DNA of 64,000 nt from the NCBI GenBank assembly GCA_025084515.1, contig JAJAGP010000290.1:1-64000 (forward strand). The letters are read 5' to 3'. The translations under genes and the position numbers were made by a program. The stretch comes from Ancistrus triradiatus. Lineage: Eukaryota; Chordata; Actinopteri; Siluriformes; Loricariidae. The notes below the pieces were generated by a model. The model searched no databases and was not told where the DNA came from. It was given only the letters and a program-made list of their open reading frames with translations. Shown piece after piece: positions 1-11,950 of this stretch. Numbering within the stretch: the stretch's first letter is position 1; each line of letters opens with the position of its first letter.

Positions 1-667
1 CAGGATCCGAGTCACTCTTGGCGTAGTGTGTTACTGATGGTAGCCTTGTTACTTTGGCCCCAGCTCTCTGCAGGTCATCAGGTCCATCTGTGTAGTTCTG
101 GGATTTTTGCTCACCGTTCTTATGATCATTTTGACCCCACGGGATGAGATCTTGAGTGGAGCCCCAGATTGAGGGAGATTATAAATGGTTTTGCATGTCT
201 TACAATTGCTCCCACAGTTGATTTATTCATGCCAACCTGCTTGCCTATTGTAGATTCACTCTTTCCAGGCTGGTGCACGTCTACAATTTTCTTCCTGGTG
301 TCCTTCGACAGCTCTTTGGTCTTGGCTATGGTTGAGTTTGGAGTCTGACTGTTTGAGGCTGTGGACAGGTGTCTTTTATACAGATAATGATGTCAAACAG
401 GTGCCATTAATACAGGTAACGAGTGGGGGACAGGAGCTTCTTAAAGAAGAAGTTACAGGTCTGTGAGAGCCAGAAATCTTGCTTGTTTGTGGGTGACCAA
501 ATACTTATTTTGCACCATGATTTACAATTGAATTCTTTAAAAATCCTACAATGTAATTCCTGGATAGTTGAAGTGTACCTATGATGAAAATTACAGACCT
601 CTCTCATCTTTCCAAGTAGGAGAACTTGCTCAATCAGTAGCTGACTAAATACCTTTTTGCTCTACTG
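1..667 (-). mobile_element. Tc1-like transposon, 5' part (family A), truncated by window edge
   Basis: This is the promoter-side end of a Tc1/mariner element read on the minus strand. It carries the start of the transposase frame (about 330 down to 1) and the terminal inverted repeat, which ends ...TGCTCTACTG at 667 followed by a TA target dinucleotide. It is closely similar to the element with both ends at 28412-29955. The transposase start codon is lost: the minus strand reads ATA at about 330 where the other copy has ATG. It is therefore a dead copy. It lies in the intron upstream of the exon at 800-1208. Confidence 0.85.
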
Positions 668-799
668 TATATATCCTGTGTACATGTTTCAGAATGTTTG
701 TGTGAATAGTTTGTGATAGGCCACAAATTAACATTTTTTCACATGAGTTTATGTTAGCATATCGAAACTCAGGAGGCAAACCTTGTCCTCGATTTTCAG

Positions 800-1208
800 G
801 ATGTTCTACAAGATCAAAAGCAGAAATGCCCATATGAAGATCCATCGTCAGCAACAAGAAGACTGGAGGGAGAGGATACATGCAAACAACCACCTCAGCC
901 TGACCCATGCCCTGCAGAATCAGAATCGAAACCTGAGCCATCCACCAAGCCAGCTGGTTACACAGAGCCACCAAAACCAGATGTTAACCCAAAGTCTCCA
1001 GAACCTGGTGCAGGCACAGGCGCAGCTTGCCTTTATTCAGAGTGGCAAGACTCAGAGTGCTTGTTTTACTACAGGCATTAACAGTATGAGTTCCACACAA
1101 AATCCAGAGACTGCTCCAAAAGCCACAGCCTTACCAATCTATACTGGCCACCAACAGACATGGGGTGCCCTTCATGGAAGTTTGGAATCTAGTCTGTATT
1201 ATGACTAA
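800..1208 (+). CDS. Last coding exon of a TRERF1/MIDEAS/ZNF541-family (ELM2-SANT, C2H2) protein, partial
   Basis: A pyrimidine-rich acceptor (GATTTTCAG) ends at 799. The exon then reads MFYKIKSRNAHMKIHRQQQ and continues for 135 residues to TAA at 1206-1208. It enters in phase 2; G800 completes a codon that could be the Arg of a C-G-R-x-F-Y zinc-finger start. The segment F-Y-K-x-K-S-R-x-A-H-M-K-x-H is the second half of the C-terminal C2H2 finger typical of TRERF1 and MIDEAS, transcription cofactors that work with histone deacetylases in the nucleus. The rest of the exon is Gln/Ser/Asn-rich and low in complexity, with no further domain, and ends in YYD. The ELM2, SANT and first zinc-finger half would lie upstream of the window. 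The family call rests on one motif recalled from memory; I cannot tell which paralogue it is. Confidence 0.6.
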
Positions 1209-1722
1209 ACCAAATGCACAGCAGCTTAAACAACTGACATAATGACAGCTATTCTCTTTTGCTATTTCAGGAACATAGAGAGTGACATGTAGCTTAATTT
1301 TGTAAATAAGAAAAATGTATGACCATAGTGAAAAGTATGACCATTAAACTCCTTAGAATCCACAACCTCCTTCCTCAAATCTTTCTTAGCTTTACCCTGA
1401 TACATTCTTGCAAGATGAAATTGCCTAGCAGAACTTTAACAGATTGTTAGCGCTTATATTTGGGTGTAAAAAGTGTTCATTTACTAGGTTTGTTAAAGGC
1501 TTATTTTAGTACGAAGGCACCAAATAACAAATCTGTTTTCTGAAAACTCCTTATAGGTTAGTTAATACAACACCTAATAAGAAAAAGTTGGGCCAAAAAA
1601 AGCCCAGTGTTTCTTACATATAATTTGACTTCTATTTCATTGCAGACAATATGAACCCAATATATTTCATGTTTTGCCTGTTCAACTTCATTTCATTTGT
1701 TAATAAACGTCCATTTCTGTAT
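1209..1722 (+). other. Likely 3' UTR of the preceding gene
   Basis: This AT-rich non-coding stretch follows the stop codon and contains an AATAAA hexamer at about 1702-1707. A transposon begins only about 15 bases beyond the hexamer, so cleavage should fall at or just inside the left transposon end. The UTR extent is inferred, not shown. Confidence 0.4.
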
Positions 1723-2893
1723 TTCAGGCCTGCAACACATTTTAAAAAAGTTGTGATGGTAAAGCATTTACCACTTTAGAATGTTGCCATTCCTTCTCAC
1801 AACACTTGTTTTGGCACTGAGGGTACCAAGTGATTTAGTGTTTCAGGTGTTATTTTGTCTCGTTCTTCCTACAAAAACATCTTAAATTCTGCAACAGTGC
1901 AGGGTCGTCTCTTTTGAGGACAGGGTCACATTGTCATTTGAGGACAAGGCAGAACTGCCAGTCCAGTACCTGTACCCTCTTCTTCCATAGCCATGCCCTT
2001 GCAATGTGTGCAGCATGTGGTTTTGCACTGTCTTGTTAAAAAAAATGCATGGACGTCCCTGGAATAGTTATTGTCTTGAAGGCAGCATATGTTGTACTTT
2101 TCTGCATCAACGCTGCACAGAAGGGTACTGACACAATCCCATACGATGACACACCCTGGCTTTTGGACTTGTTGCAGATAACAGTCTGGATGGTCATTTT
2201 TCGCCTTTGGTCTGGAGCAACGGTGTCCATGTCCTCCAAAAAAATGATGGAGTACTGATTCGTCTGATCGCAATACACATTTGCACTGTGTGATGGTCCG
2301 TCCCTGATGCCTCTGAGCCCAGAGAAGTCAATGCCACTTCTGGACATGGTTAACATAAGGCTTCTTTGTGCACAGTAAAGTTTTAAGTGCTATTTGTGAA
2401 TGTAATGGATTGTAGTGCTTGACAATGAATAATGAGTAATTCCTTGTCCATGTGGTTCTATCAGCTATTGATGAATGACGATTCTCGATGTAGTGCTTTC
2501 TGAGGGATCAGAGATCACGGGCGTTCAGCTTAGGCTTGCGTCCTCGGCTTTTACGCAGAGAAATTCCTCCAGATTCATTAAATCATTTAATAATATTATG
2601 CAATGTAGAGAGAGAAATGGGCAAATCCCTTCCACTCTTTTTGAGGAATATTTATTTCAAACATTTTAATAACTTTCTCATGCAATTGCTGACAAACTGG
2701 AGATCCTCTGCCCATATGTGCTCCTCAAAGACTCAGTCTTTCATGTATACTGCTTTTTTCTTACTACCAAATCAGGATAACCACCTGGTTACATCATCTG
2801 TTTTAAAGCACATCATTATTTAGTTTTATTACATCATTACTTAACCGAAATTGCCCCCGTCACAACTTTTTTGGAATGTGTTGCAGGCCTGAA
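1723..2893 (-). mobile_element. Decayed class II DNA transposon with TTCAGGCCTGCAACACATT termini
   Basis: The two ends are inverted copies of about 38 bp: TTCAGGCCTGCAACACATT at 1723 and its reverse complement ending at 2893. The interior, read on the minus strand, resembles a high-copy fish transposon whose ends read CTGCAACACATTCCAAAAAAG. The transposase frame is broken by many stops; surviving fragments (for example 1926-2356) are not functional. The superfamily (Tc1/IS630-like or other) cannot be settled from this copy. Confidence 0.65.
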
Positions 2894-4018
2894 AAGCAGC
2901 TATGGTTGTTAACAAATGAATTCACATACTACACCTGCATAAAGCAAATTATCTTGACTAGACTAATTTGGAAGTCATAAGGGAAGCTTATGACACCCTT
3001 GTTCACACTAAATTATGGGTCTCACAGTAGGTGAACTGTTTGGCTAATTAACCCTAATGAGCTGAAGTGCTGTCTTGGCTGGCTGACTGGGCAGGTGTGA
3101 TTCAAGACTGGAATATTTGAAAGTGACTTTTGAGAGTTTACATATGGCTGTTATTTTACAACTCTTACCAAGGTAAATCCTAACCCTTATTCTTAAAATA
3201 ACTTTCCACTCTGAATCTCCATTTATTTTATTTCAAGTCTACAGACTTAAAGTATGTCTGTGGAACCAGGCCATAGTGTGCTAAGCTAATTATAGACCTT
3301 CAGAAATCATCTGGTATCCACACGCAAATGATCTAAGCAGAAAAAAAAAACATGTGCATAATGTTTCTTTTACATTTTGTCAATTCTGTGACTAAAACAT
3401 AGAAACACAATATTAGCTCACTAAAGCTTCGTTTGATAAAAATGGTTAGGTTTCACACAGATGCAAAGTCAACAAAAGGAGCCTCCTTGTATAGTCTTAT
3501 TCAGCGAGATGTAGGAACAGCCTACTCGTCATATGCAACAAAATTTATTCTACTGCTCCGTATTTATTATAGCATGTGATTTTTCTCACAGGGAGCATAA
3601 TATTAATTTAGCCTCATTCTATGAACTGTTCTAGAAACACAAAGGTCAACCATTTAATTCTGTCAGGTGGCATCAACCTACATGGCTCACTTCTGACCCT
3701 TTTCTTGTTCGGTCTCATCATACTTACTTCCTGTCCCTGGCTGTTCCTGTTCATGGTTTGTCTGTTTCGTGTATGTAATCATGTCTTGTCTTGTGTACTC
3801 TGTTCTTAGCTTCCTGTAATTGTGTGCTATGGTATTCCTGTGTTGGTGCGTACCCTGTGCATTCCTGTGCTTCATACATCCCTGTATTGTCAACTTGATC
3901 TGTATCTCTGTGTATTCTAGCCTCAGTGTTAGCCTAGCCTGTTAGTATCTGTCTGTAAGTTAGCCACTGTCTGTTCACTCTCAGTCCTATATCTTGTCTG
4001 TGTATCCACCATGCTATT
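2894..4018. other. Non-coding AT-rich DNA, no feature recognised
   Basis: There is no supported exon, RNA gene or clear repeat here. Short reading frames near 3620-3890 occur on both strands at once and have no splice or codon support. Confidence 0.5.
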
Positions 4019-4108
4019 TAAGGTACTGGACCATTGACCAGAAGATGCAGGGTTCAAGTCCCAGCACTGCCAGGCTGCTGATGTTGGGCCCTTGAGCGAG
4101 GCTCTTAA
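4019..4108 (+). repeat. tRNA-derived SINE, 5' fragment
   Basis: It holds the 5' half of the window's main SINE: GGTACTGGACCATTGACCAG, then the B-box-like GGTTCAAGTCCCA, then a TTGGGCCCTTGAGC stretch. The 3' half is absent and it is divergent, so this is an old truncated copy. Confidence 0.65.
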
Positions 4109-5984
4109 AATAACAGTAACTGTCCTGAGGGAATTTTACAGGTATTATTATATTTACACATTAACAGTAGTATACATTTTGATTTAAAAGCCCAGTGTCA
4201 GCAACATGTAGTTGATCTGTTTTGAAACTCAAAAATACAAATATAGCCCCACGTTCCCTGCCAATGTGCTGACTAAGCTAATGACAGAATGTTAGTTCAA
4301 CAGATGCAGCTTTCTGACTCAACAGGAAGCATAATCATAATGCAAGCAGAGATGTCTGTACGTCCTGAAGCCTCCAAAGTTGCCTTATTCCTTAATCTGC
4401 AGTAGGAGACTTTGCTAAAGGTCATGTGAATTCAGGGGGTTTTGTTTAAGAATTCTGTGTGCATCTCATCTCATACTCATAGAGCAGACAGTTGCCTTTT
4501 ACCTGGTTGACGTTAAATTGCTCACCTAGCTTCTTATTTCACATTTTCGTATCAACATTAAAGCTGAGTACTAGCCAAACGTGTTACTGTGTTGATTAGT
4601 GAATTGTGCTAATGTAGCCGGGGCTTGCTGTGGGTGCATGAGTTGCTCTTATAAACCACGGCTACCACCTTGCATTGTGTTTGAAGAAACTGGACAGGAG
4701 TCATGACTGTCACCTCATTCATTTATTCTTGGGTTGTTATAGACAAAAACAACGTGATGTGGGTAGAAACCTCTCTACCTTCAGCTCTGAATGCAGACTG
4801 AAGGAGAAAAGACTCGAACCAGTATAAACGTGCATCTCTTAAAGAGACAGTACCACATTAACATAAATTATTTTAAAACGCTTTTTAACTTGTAATATGT
4901 GACAAACATACTATGCATTATGAACTCAGAAGTATTTAACCTGATGCAGATTTATACGAAATGGGAAAAAAAAAACCATTATTATAATATTTTACACCTG
5001 CTGCACTAAGGTAGCGTCTTTGAGTCCAATCACATGTTAAGAGAGTCAAATATCTGGAACCGTCACATCCAATGCAATACCAATACTCAGTAATCATCCC
5101 CTCTTATCTTTACTTAGGTAAATACATTTTAACTATGGATAGCCTATGCTCGTGTTCACATTTTGGGCAGTCATCAAAACGCATTATGTGTTTTTGGTTT
5201 GTCACGAGTGACATTTTGACACATCACTCGATTATTCTCAAACTGCACACATGCTGCTGTAAAACACTACTTTGTCATTTTTCATACAGTGTGATGCACA
5301 TTGGAATGCAGCCTGAGAAAGCTACTGCCTTTTTCTTATACTTAATGTGAGAATTAATATGAAAACAATGTTGGTTTATCCTCTGATTTTGGTCTGTCCT
5401 ACAATTACCTAAACATTACCCTAAAATTATGGCCTCAAATTAAAATGCAGCACTTTAAAAACATTTGTCCCACTAGCAAAATGAATTAAAAAAAACTCTT
5501 ATTTTATCTGATACCTGATTATCTCATATGTCTTTGACTGAGGCATAGATGAGTTCAACCTAGTTCAAGGTCAAGTGATGGAAGAGTGTAATTGTTATGC
5601 ATCCCCAAGTGAACGGGAAGATGTTTGAATTATGTGCACATACCGGGACCGACCCAAGTAGACTAAACATTAACTGCAGCATTATTTTAGCCTATTACAA
5701 TTGCTGAATAAACAAACACTGCACAGTGGCAGCGACGCAAAAACACAGGACTACCTGAAATGACAGGTAGCTAAATGTGGTAGTGTAGGTAATGTGTAGG
5801 TAGTGTCTTTAGAGGCATTTTTAGGAGCATCCTGATTGGACAATCTATTGTTCAATGAATATATTTAGATTTTTTTAAACATAGACTCACTTTTCTTACA
5901 AAAAAAAAAAAAAATAGCACACCCAAATCGAAATATAGGATTGCTGTCATTGATCGCAGTGGTTTCAACAAAGTACTTGGACTG
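4109..5984. other. Non-coding DNA, no feature recognised
   Basis: AT-rich sequence with a 14-15 nt A-run near 5900. A 92-codon frame at 5072-5350 has no splice sites, domain or homology I can recognise, and is treated as chance. Confidence 0.5.
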
Positions 5985-6525
5985 CTTGAACTGTATCGTC
6001 TTTAGCGACGAATCCAGGTTATTTTTATGGTCTGACAATAATCAAGTTTGAGGTTTTTTCTTTTGTGCAGTGACACACTACCCCAATGGCTGGTGTGATG
6101 ATATGGGGAGCCATCGCATATAACAGTCAGTCACCCTACTAGTGATACCTGCAGGACAGTTCTTTGGCGTGCCTGGTTGCCATATTTTAATCGCCAATCG
6201 AACATTTATCGGACCACCCGGGACGCCAACTTTGGCAAGGTGTGGAGGATCTACAGGCCCAGCTGCAACATCTGTGGGCAGATGTGCAGCAGGATACCAT
6301 ACAGAACCTGTATGCCTCTATGCTCATCCATATCTCATCTTGTACCCAGGCTAGAGGCGACCCAACAGGGTAACTAAAGCCTCCTTTCAATTCTACAGTC
6401 TTCCCCAATAAACTTATCCTTTCACTCTAATATTGTAATCACTTACATATATCATCATTAGATTCATACACATAAAGTTTCATTTGATTTCAACAACTCT
6501 TTCCTGTTGCATTATTTTTACCAAT
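5985..6525 (+). mobile_element. Decayed Tc1-like transposon, 3' half
   Basis: The plus strand retains scraps of a Tc1-type transposase: the motif around TTTAGCGACGAATCCAGG (the F-S-D-E-S region), then GGTGTGATGATATGGGGAGC (G-V-M-I-W-G-A), and near 6290 a stretch corresponding to the C-terminal ...DTIQNLYASM segment. The block between these is largely deleted. A 3' tail with AATAAACTTAT and CATTTGATTTCAACAACTC follows. There is no intact frame. Confidence 0.65.
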
Positions 6526-6532
6526 CCAGGAT

Positions 6533-6805
6533 CAGGGTCGCTGTGGCCTAACTGGCAGCATTGAGTTCAAGTTGGGAACCAACCCTAGAAAGGGCAGTCA
6601 CACTCAGTCACTCACTCACACTGGGATATTTCAAAAACACCAGGTCTTTGGAACGTGGGAGGAAACCGGAGTACCCAGACGAAAACATGCAGACACAGGT
6701 AGAACGTGCAAGCTGCACACAGGCACCAACCAAGCCAGTAATTAACCCAACTATATATTGAGCTATCAGATGACAGCATTAACTGTTGCACCCCTGTGCC
6801 ACCCT
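6533..6805 (-). repeat. mermaid/DANA-like tRNA-SINE copy
   Basis: Reverse-strand signatures include GTGGGAGGAAACCGGAGTAC and CTCACTCACACTGGG, both part of the conserved body of the fish mermaid/DANA class of SINEs. The 5' tRNA-like head would be at the high-coordinate side (GTGCCACC near 6797). Confidence 0.55.
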
Positions 6806-8065
6806 ACTACAACTTATATAATCCTTCAGGACTATTTATTTCATTTTAATCCGGTGCATTTACTTTTAGTAAAAAGCACCGGAATGTAACTTTCTAAGTT
6901 ACGGTATCGTTTGCTGTGCACACTGCATGGGTAGCAAGACAATAACCTGTGTGCCCTGCTGTATCCCCAAAAAGGAAATGTGCAGGGCTGGACAAGTGAG
7001 TGAGTGCTTCACCTAACAGCCTCAATCTTCACTGTGTCTTTTATATGTTGGTCCTACATTCTGCAATTACATTCACACTAATAGGGCCACATTACAGTGA
7101 GGTTCTTCAGAGACGCTACCATGTGCTTTCAAAAGCAGCAAGTTAATCAGAATAAAGCTATTTAGCCCATGTATAGTTTATGATTCTACAAAACGAGCTT
7201 CTGTCCTTTCTCGTTCAAAATAGAAACAGTTTTTGAGCCAACAACAAACATGTCCACCTTAAAACGATCCCATTTAAGCAACTGTGTCTTTAACAAATAT
7301 ACAGAATAAACTGTTTATTTCACATACCTGATTATGTAGATGTGCATAGGTCATGTGTTTAGAAAAATCCATAAAACAGTTAACCAGATCACTGCCACCT
7401 GCTGTCAGATTAATTTGTACTTGTATACAAGCGTCCTTCAGTCTTTTCCCACCGGCACCATGTGTGGGACATCAGTATAGCTTTGAATCAGACTATGAAG
7501 CAATAGACCACCAGAGGGCAGAAGAGGCAATAAAATAACAGCACGCTAATTTTCAACATGTCAAAATATGTCACAGCACTAATATTGTTACATCTTTTGT
7601 AGCACTTCATAAGTTATTTCTGAGTGGTAGAGAACAGTCCCCATGCAGAAGTGAACCACCCTCTAACCTGTAGCTTCCCAGCTGCACAAGCTGCATGTCC
7701 AGTCTTTGGTGCCCCACAAAAACAAAACCACTATGACCTTGTTCTCTGCACACCTGTCCATCATAGTAGGAAGACCTGGATGGCATACATCAAAGGTCAT
7801 ATACATATTGTTTGTAAGACATGCATGGCTTTATGCAAAGAATTCAAATGAAAAACCATATTAAAAAACTTTATTGTCATTACGCTTGTGTAAAGTGAAT
7901 TTTCAAATATATATACAAAATGTATTACATTTACACATTATAGAGAAAACATCACTGAAATAGAGTATTAAATCAGCTGTGTTTGCGTATAGGTATTGTG
8001 GAATGAGTCTATGGCAGTGGTTCCAAAAGTGGCGCGTGCAGCAAAGCAAACGAATGAGGCCAAAA
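6806..8065. other. Non-coding DNA, no feature recognised
   Basis: Small frames around 7350-7540 and 7620-7850 have no flanking splice signals consistent with a gene and no recognisable domain. Confidence 0.45.
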
Positions 8066-8340
8066 ATTTGTAGACACACCTCCTGAGTGATTATTTTAGC
8101 AACACTTACGGCTACTGTGTTCATAATGAAGCATACAGTCATGGAATCTCTGTAGACAAGCTATCCCCTACTTGGAATACCCATTGTTAGCCAAGGCTTA
8201 TTGTCTAACATCAGTGCCTGACCTTACAGTCATGTTTCAAAATCTAGTGAAAAGCCTCCTCAGAGTGAAACTATTGCCTTCATACTAATACTAATATATA
8301 TTTGGTGGGGTGTCCACAAACGTTTGGTTATATATTGTGC
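8066..8340 (+). mobile_element. Internally deleted Tc1-like (MITE-size) element
   Basis: The 5' terminal piece (AAAAATTTGTAGACACACCT...) and the 3' terminal piece (GGGTGTCCACAAACGTTTGG...) of a Tc1-like family are joined with nearly all of the transposase missing. One internal remnant, CTTATTGTCTAACATCAGTG, matches the C-terminal coding region also seen at 31100. It is a non-autonomous relic of the same family as 30726-31175. Confidence 0.55.
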
Positions 8341-8973
8341 ATAGACATGACTGCCATTGCTGAAGTGGATTTGTGTCCATTTACAGAACTGGCAGATCGG
8401 TATGGAAGACACCCAGGCCGATACAGAACACATAGTCAGGGGATACTGTATGTGCCTTTTGAAGGAAAAAGGATGTAGGAGAGAGAAGTTTATTTTTAAA
8501 AATCCATACTCACTCATGCTTATTACACACGAGAAATAGCTAAACCCTTTTCCTTAAAAGGCAAGAAATGAGAGTATTGGTAATGATTTGACTAACTGGG
8601 TGCAAACTCTTGAAGGTACAGTGAAAAACACTTTCCATTAAGTGTTTCACACTATGTACTTTTACTACTGATGTTACATTAAACTAGAAGTTTGCATTAT
8701 GACATATTATTAACAAAAATAGGCAAGTCATTAGCACTTCTTACTCTTGATGACAGCTGGTGTTTTAGGCATTAGGTCAAACTGCATCATCAAAGTTATA
8801 CATGAAACAGAAATTTACTTGAGTACACTAGCACTTAAATACATGAATGAGCATACATTGGTGCTTGAACGTTTGTGAACAGTTCAGAATTTTCTATATT
8901 TCTGCATAAATATGACCTAAAAGTAGATAAAGAGAACCCAGTTAAACAAATGAGACAAAAATATTATACTTGG

Positions 8974-10012
8974 TCATTTATTTATTGAGGAAAATGATCC
9001 AATATTACATATTAGTGAGTGGCAAAAGTATGTGAACTTTGCTTTCAGTATCTGATGTGACCCCCCTTGCAGCAATAACTGCAACCAAACATTCCTGTAA
9101 CTGTTGATCAGTCCTGCACACCGGCTTGGAGGAATTTTAGCCCATTCCTCCGTACAGAACATCTTCAGCTCTGGGATGTTGGTGGGTTTCCTCACATTAG
9201 CTGCTCGCTTCAGGTCCTTCCACAACATTTCCATTGGATTAAGGTCAGGACTTTGACTTGGCCATTTCAAAACATTAACTTTATTCTTCTGTAACCATTC
9301 TTTGGTAGAACAACTTGTGTGCTCAGCGTCATTATTTTGCTGCATGACCCACCTTCTCTTGAGATACAGCTCATGGACAGATGCCCTGACATTTTCCTTT
9401 AGAATTCTCTGATATAATTCAGAATTCATTGTTCCATCAATGATGGCAAGCCGTCCTGGCCCAGATGCAGCAAAACAGGCCCAAACCATGATACTACCAC
9501 CACCATCTTTCACAGATGGGATAAGGTTCTTATGCTGAAATGCAGTGTTTTACTTTCTCCAAACATAACGCATTTCTTTTAAACCAGAAAGTTCTATTTG
9601 TTCATCCATCCCAAAACAGTCTTCTTGGTCCTTTTCATGTTTTTTGGAGAGCAGGCTTTCTCCTGCAACCTGCAATGACGCCATTGTTGTTCAGTGTTCT
9701 TCTGATGGTGGACTCATGAACATTAACATTAGTCAATGTGAGAGAGGCCTTCAGTTGCTTAGAAGTTACCCTGGGGTCCTTTGTGACCTCGCCGACTATT
9801 ACTTGCCTTGCTCTTGGAGTGATCTTTGTTGGTCAACCACTCCTGGGGAGGGTAACAATGGTCTTGAATTTCCTCCATTTGTACACAATCTGTCTGACTG
9901 TGGATTGGTGGAGTCCAAGCTCTTTAGAGATGGTTTTTTAACCTTCTCCAGCCTGATGAGCATCAGCAACTCTTTTTCTGAGGTCATCAGAAATCCCCTT
10001 TGTTCGTGCCAT
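8974..10012 (-). pseudogene. Tc1-family B transposase, frameshifted
   Basis: The start codon at 10012 (ATGGCACGAACAAAG) begins the usual N-terminal helix-turn-helix region. Base losses around 9640-9690 break the frame. The C-terminal half stays open as 179 codons at 8974-9513 and shows G-G-S-I-M-V-W, the S-Q-S-P-D-L-N-P-M-E motif that supplies the last acidic residue of the DDE triad, and the E-E-W-A-K-I-P-P tail. The Q-x-D-N-D/H-H-type region is altered (QQNNDAEH instead of a QDN-type second acidic motif), so the catalytic core is also damaged. Not active. Confidence 0.8.
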
Positions 10013-10314
10013 GATACACTTCCACAAACGTGTTGTGAAGAGCAGATTTTGATAGATCCCTGTTCTTTAAATAAAACAGGGTGGTCACTCACACCTGATT
10101 GTCATCCCATTGATTGAAAACAGCTGACTAAATTCACCTTCAAATTAACTGCTAATCTTAAATGTTCACATACTTTTGCCACTCACTAATATGTAATATT
10201 GGATCATTTTCCTCAATAAATAAATGACCAAGTATAATATTTTTGTCTCCTTTGTTTAACTGGGTTCTCTTTATCTACTTTTAGGACTTGTGTAACGTCT
10301 GGTGATGTTTTGGT

Positions 10315-10402
10315 CATAGATAGATAGATAGATGGATGGATGGATGGATGGATGGATGGATGGATGGATGACTTTATTAATCCCAGAGGGAAATTCGTGA
10401 CT
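10315..10402 (-). mobile_element. Non-LTR retrotransposon 3' tail with (GATA/GATG)n
   Basis: On the minus strand it reads GAATTTCCCTCTGGGATTAA, then TAAAGT, then a run of ATCC/ATCT units. That is the familiar 3' terminus of a fish LINE or LINE-dependent SINE, which ends in short tandem repeats instead of poly(A). It interrupts the right arm of the family B Tc1 element, so it inserted later. Confidence 0.6.
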
Positions 10403-10455
10403 TATGCAGACATATAGAAAATTGTAAAACATTCACAAACTTTGAAGCACCACTG

Positions 10456-11838
10456 TAAGTGAATATGAGGACAAAGCATATTTTTATTTGCTGTGGTTAA
10501 CTCATTTATGCAACAATGATGCCCACAAGAGTTTGCTTAGCATTATTTTTGCAATATCTCTGATCTCTCAGAGTGACAATCTAACTAAGAACTGTCATGC
10601 ATCTCAGTCACTTAGCACTCCAGCATTTCTTTCCTACCATTTCTAAACCAGCCTTGCTTCACAGGAAAAGAGGCCATGGAAAATGCCATGAGCTATAGCC
10701 TCAGCTAAAGAGAAGAGAGTACGGTGATTAGAATACAGTAGAATATTAAATGATACAATGAATAGAATAGATTAAAATTAAACCAATGGGAAAAGCTGAA
10801 CTGTTTCTGCAGGCTATGGAATCCTCAACAGGGTTGATGATTCTTCAAGCTGTAAAACTATGATCCTGTTCCTCAACCAGGACAGGGTCCAGTGCCTAAC
10901 CCAGAGTTCACTGGACACATGCACACCCTGAAAAGTGTGCCAGTCCATAGCAGAGTCTCATAAATATTGCTCTCATTGAGTGTTTCCTTGCCTCTGTCAC
11001 TTCTGGCTCGCTTATTTGGGGTCCATACTGTGCTTTTGTAAAGCCACTTTGACACAATGACTACTGTAAAGACAAATAAAGTTAACTTGAATTTTTCAAG
11101 ATCATCTGGCATCATTTCTCTATAAATTTTCCAGGCTAAGCTACTCAGCTTTTAATTCAGTTAATCAAGATAAAATAAGTAGATTGTTTCGAAACAACCT
11201 TTTATAAACTTGAACTCCTCTACTGGAAAATGATCTGTTAAACAAGTAGGACCAAATTTTTTGAGCACAACCCCTATACCTCGACAGCAGATGCCACCAT
11301 GTAACACTTTCATGGGAAACGACTGGGATCTGCCAGTTAATGGAAACCTTAAAAAGAAACATCAAGTTCTATCTTCTAACCCCTATCCAAGTTGTTTGTG
11401 GGAACTCCCTGCAACCCCACCTCAATGTAATTCTCCTCACGGACATTCTCGCTCAGGCTCTAGGTTCAATTAGGGAGCAGTGAAGGATGAAGAGGGAACA
11501 TTAACACTTCCATCAGTCAGCCCATTAACAAACCACACGTGAACCCTGAACGGTCTCTTCACAGCCACGCAGAAAGCAAAACAGAGTCAGAATATAGAGT
11601 ACAGAACGTACAGACATAATCATGCAACGCTCCAAGGACTATGCAAATTGGCAATAGTACTCCAGCATGTTTCAAGCTAACCACTGACTTAAAAAGGAAC
11701 GGGAAAACCTGTTTACATAAAACTCTTATAATGGTAGCCTAAATATGGAAGTTTTTGAGTTTGTTGATATATGTTTGTTTACACGCATAATTATATATAC
11801 TTTTACATATTCTAGGTAAGATATTTTAGGTCTGAAAA
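10456..11838. other. Non-coding DNA, no feature recognised
   Basis: No supported gene. Short frames at 10873-11115 and 11165-11473 lack splice support. Confidence 0.45.
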
Positions 11839-11950
11839 ATTTTAATACCATCTTTTCTGACATTCAGACATTTTTTAAAATGGAAAGCATGTGGTTATAC
11901 ATTACCAGTCTAGCCAAACCTTTATCGTACAGACAACACGAAACTGTAAG
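11839..11950 (+). repeat. 112-bp segment, inverted partner of 13296-13407
   Basis: The segment from ATTTTAATACCA to GAAACTGTAAG is repeated in inverse orientation at 13296-13407 with about five mismatches (roughly 96 percent by eye). No transposon family is recognised in it. It contains a short frame from ATG 11880 ending at a GTAAGT donor-like site; I do not claim an exon. Confidence 0.75.

Larger units (their letters stand above)
8856..10455 (-). mobile_element. Near full-length Tc1-like transposon (family B)
   Basis: A 1.6-kb element flanked by TA (8854-8855 and 10456-10457), with long terminal inverted repeats (left TTGGTGCTTGAACGTTTGTG, right end CTTTGAAGCACCACTG). Four other copies of the family occur in the window (31186-32109, 46635-47845, 50885-52151, and this one for comparison). 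A short LINE-type tail has inserted into its right arm at 10315-10402. Left and right termini are both present, so this was once a whole element. Confidence 0.85.

Noticed and set aside
11880..11945. First exon for the 15.15-kb frame (ATG to GTAAGT)
   Set aside because: It ends in phase 0, while the exon at 15152 needs phase 1, and it has no signal-peptide character.
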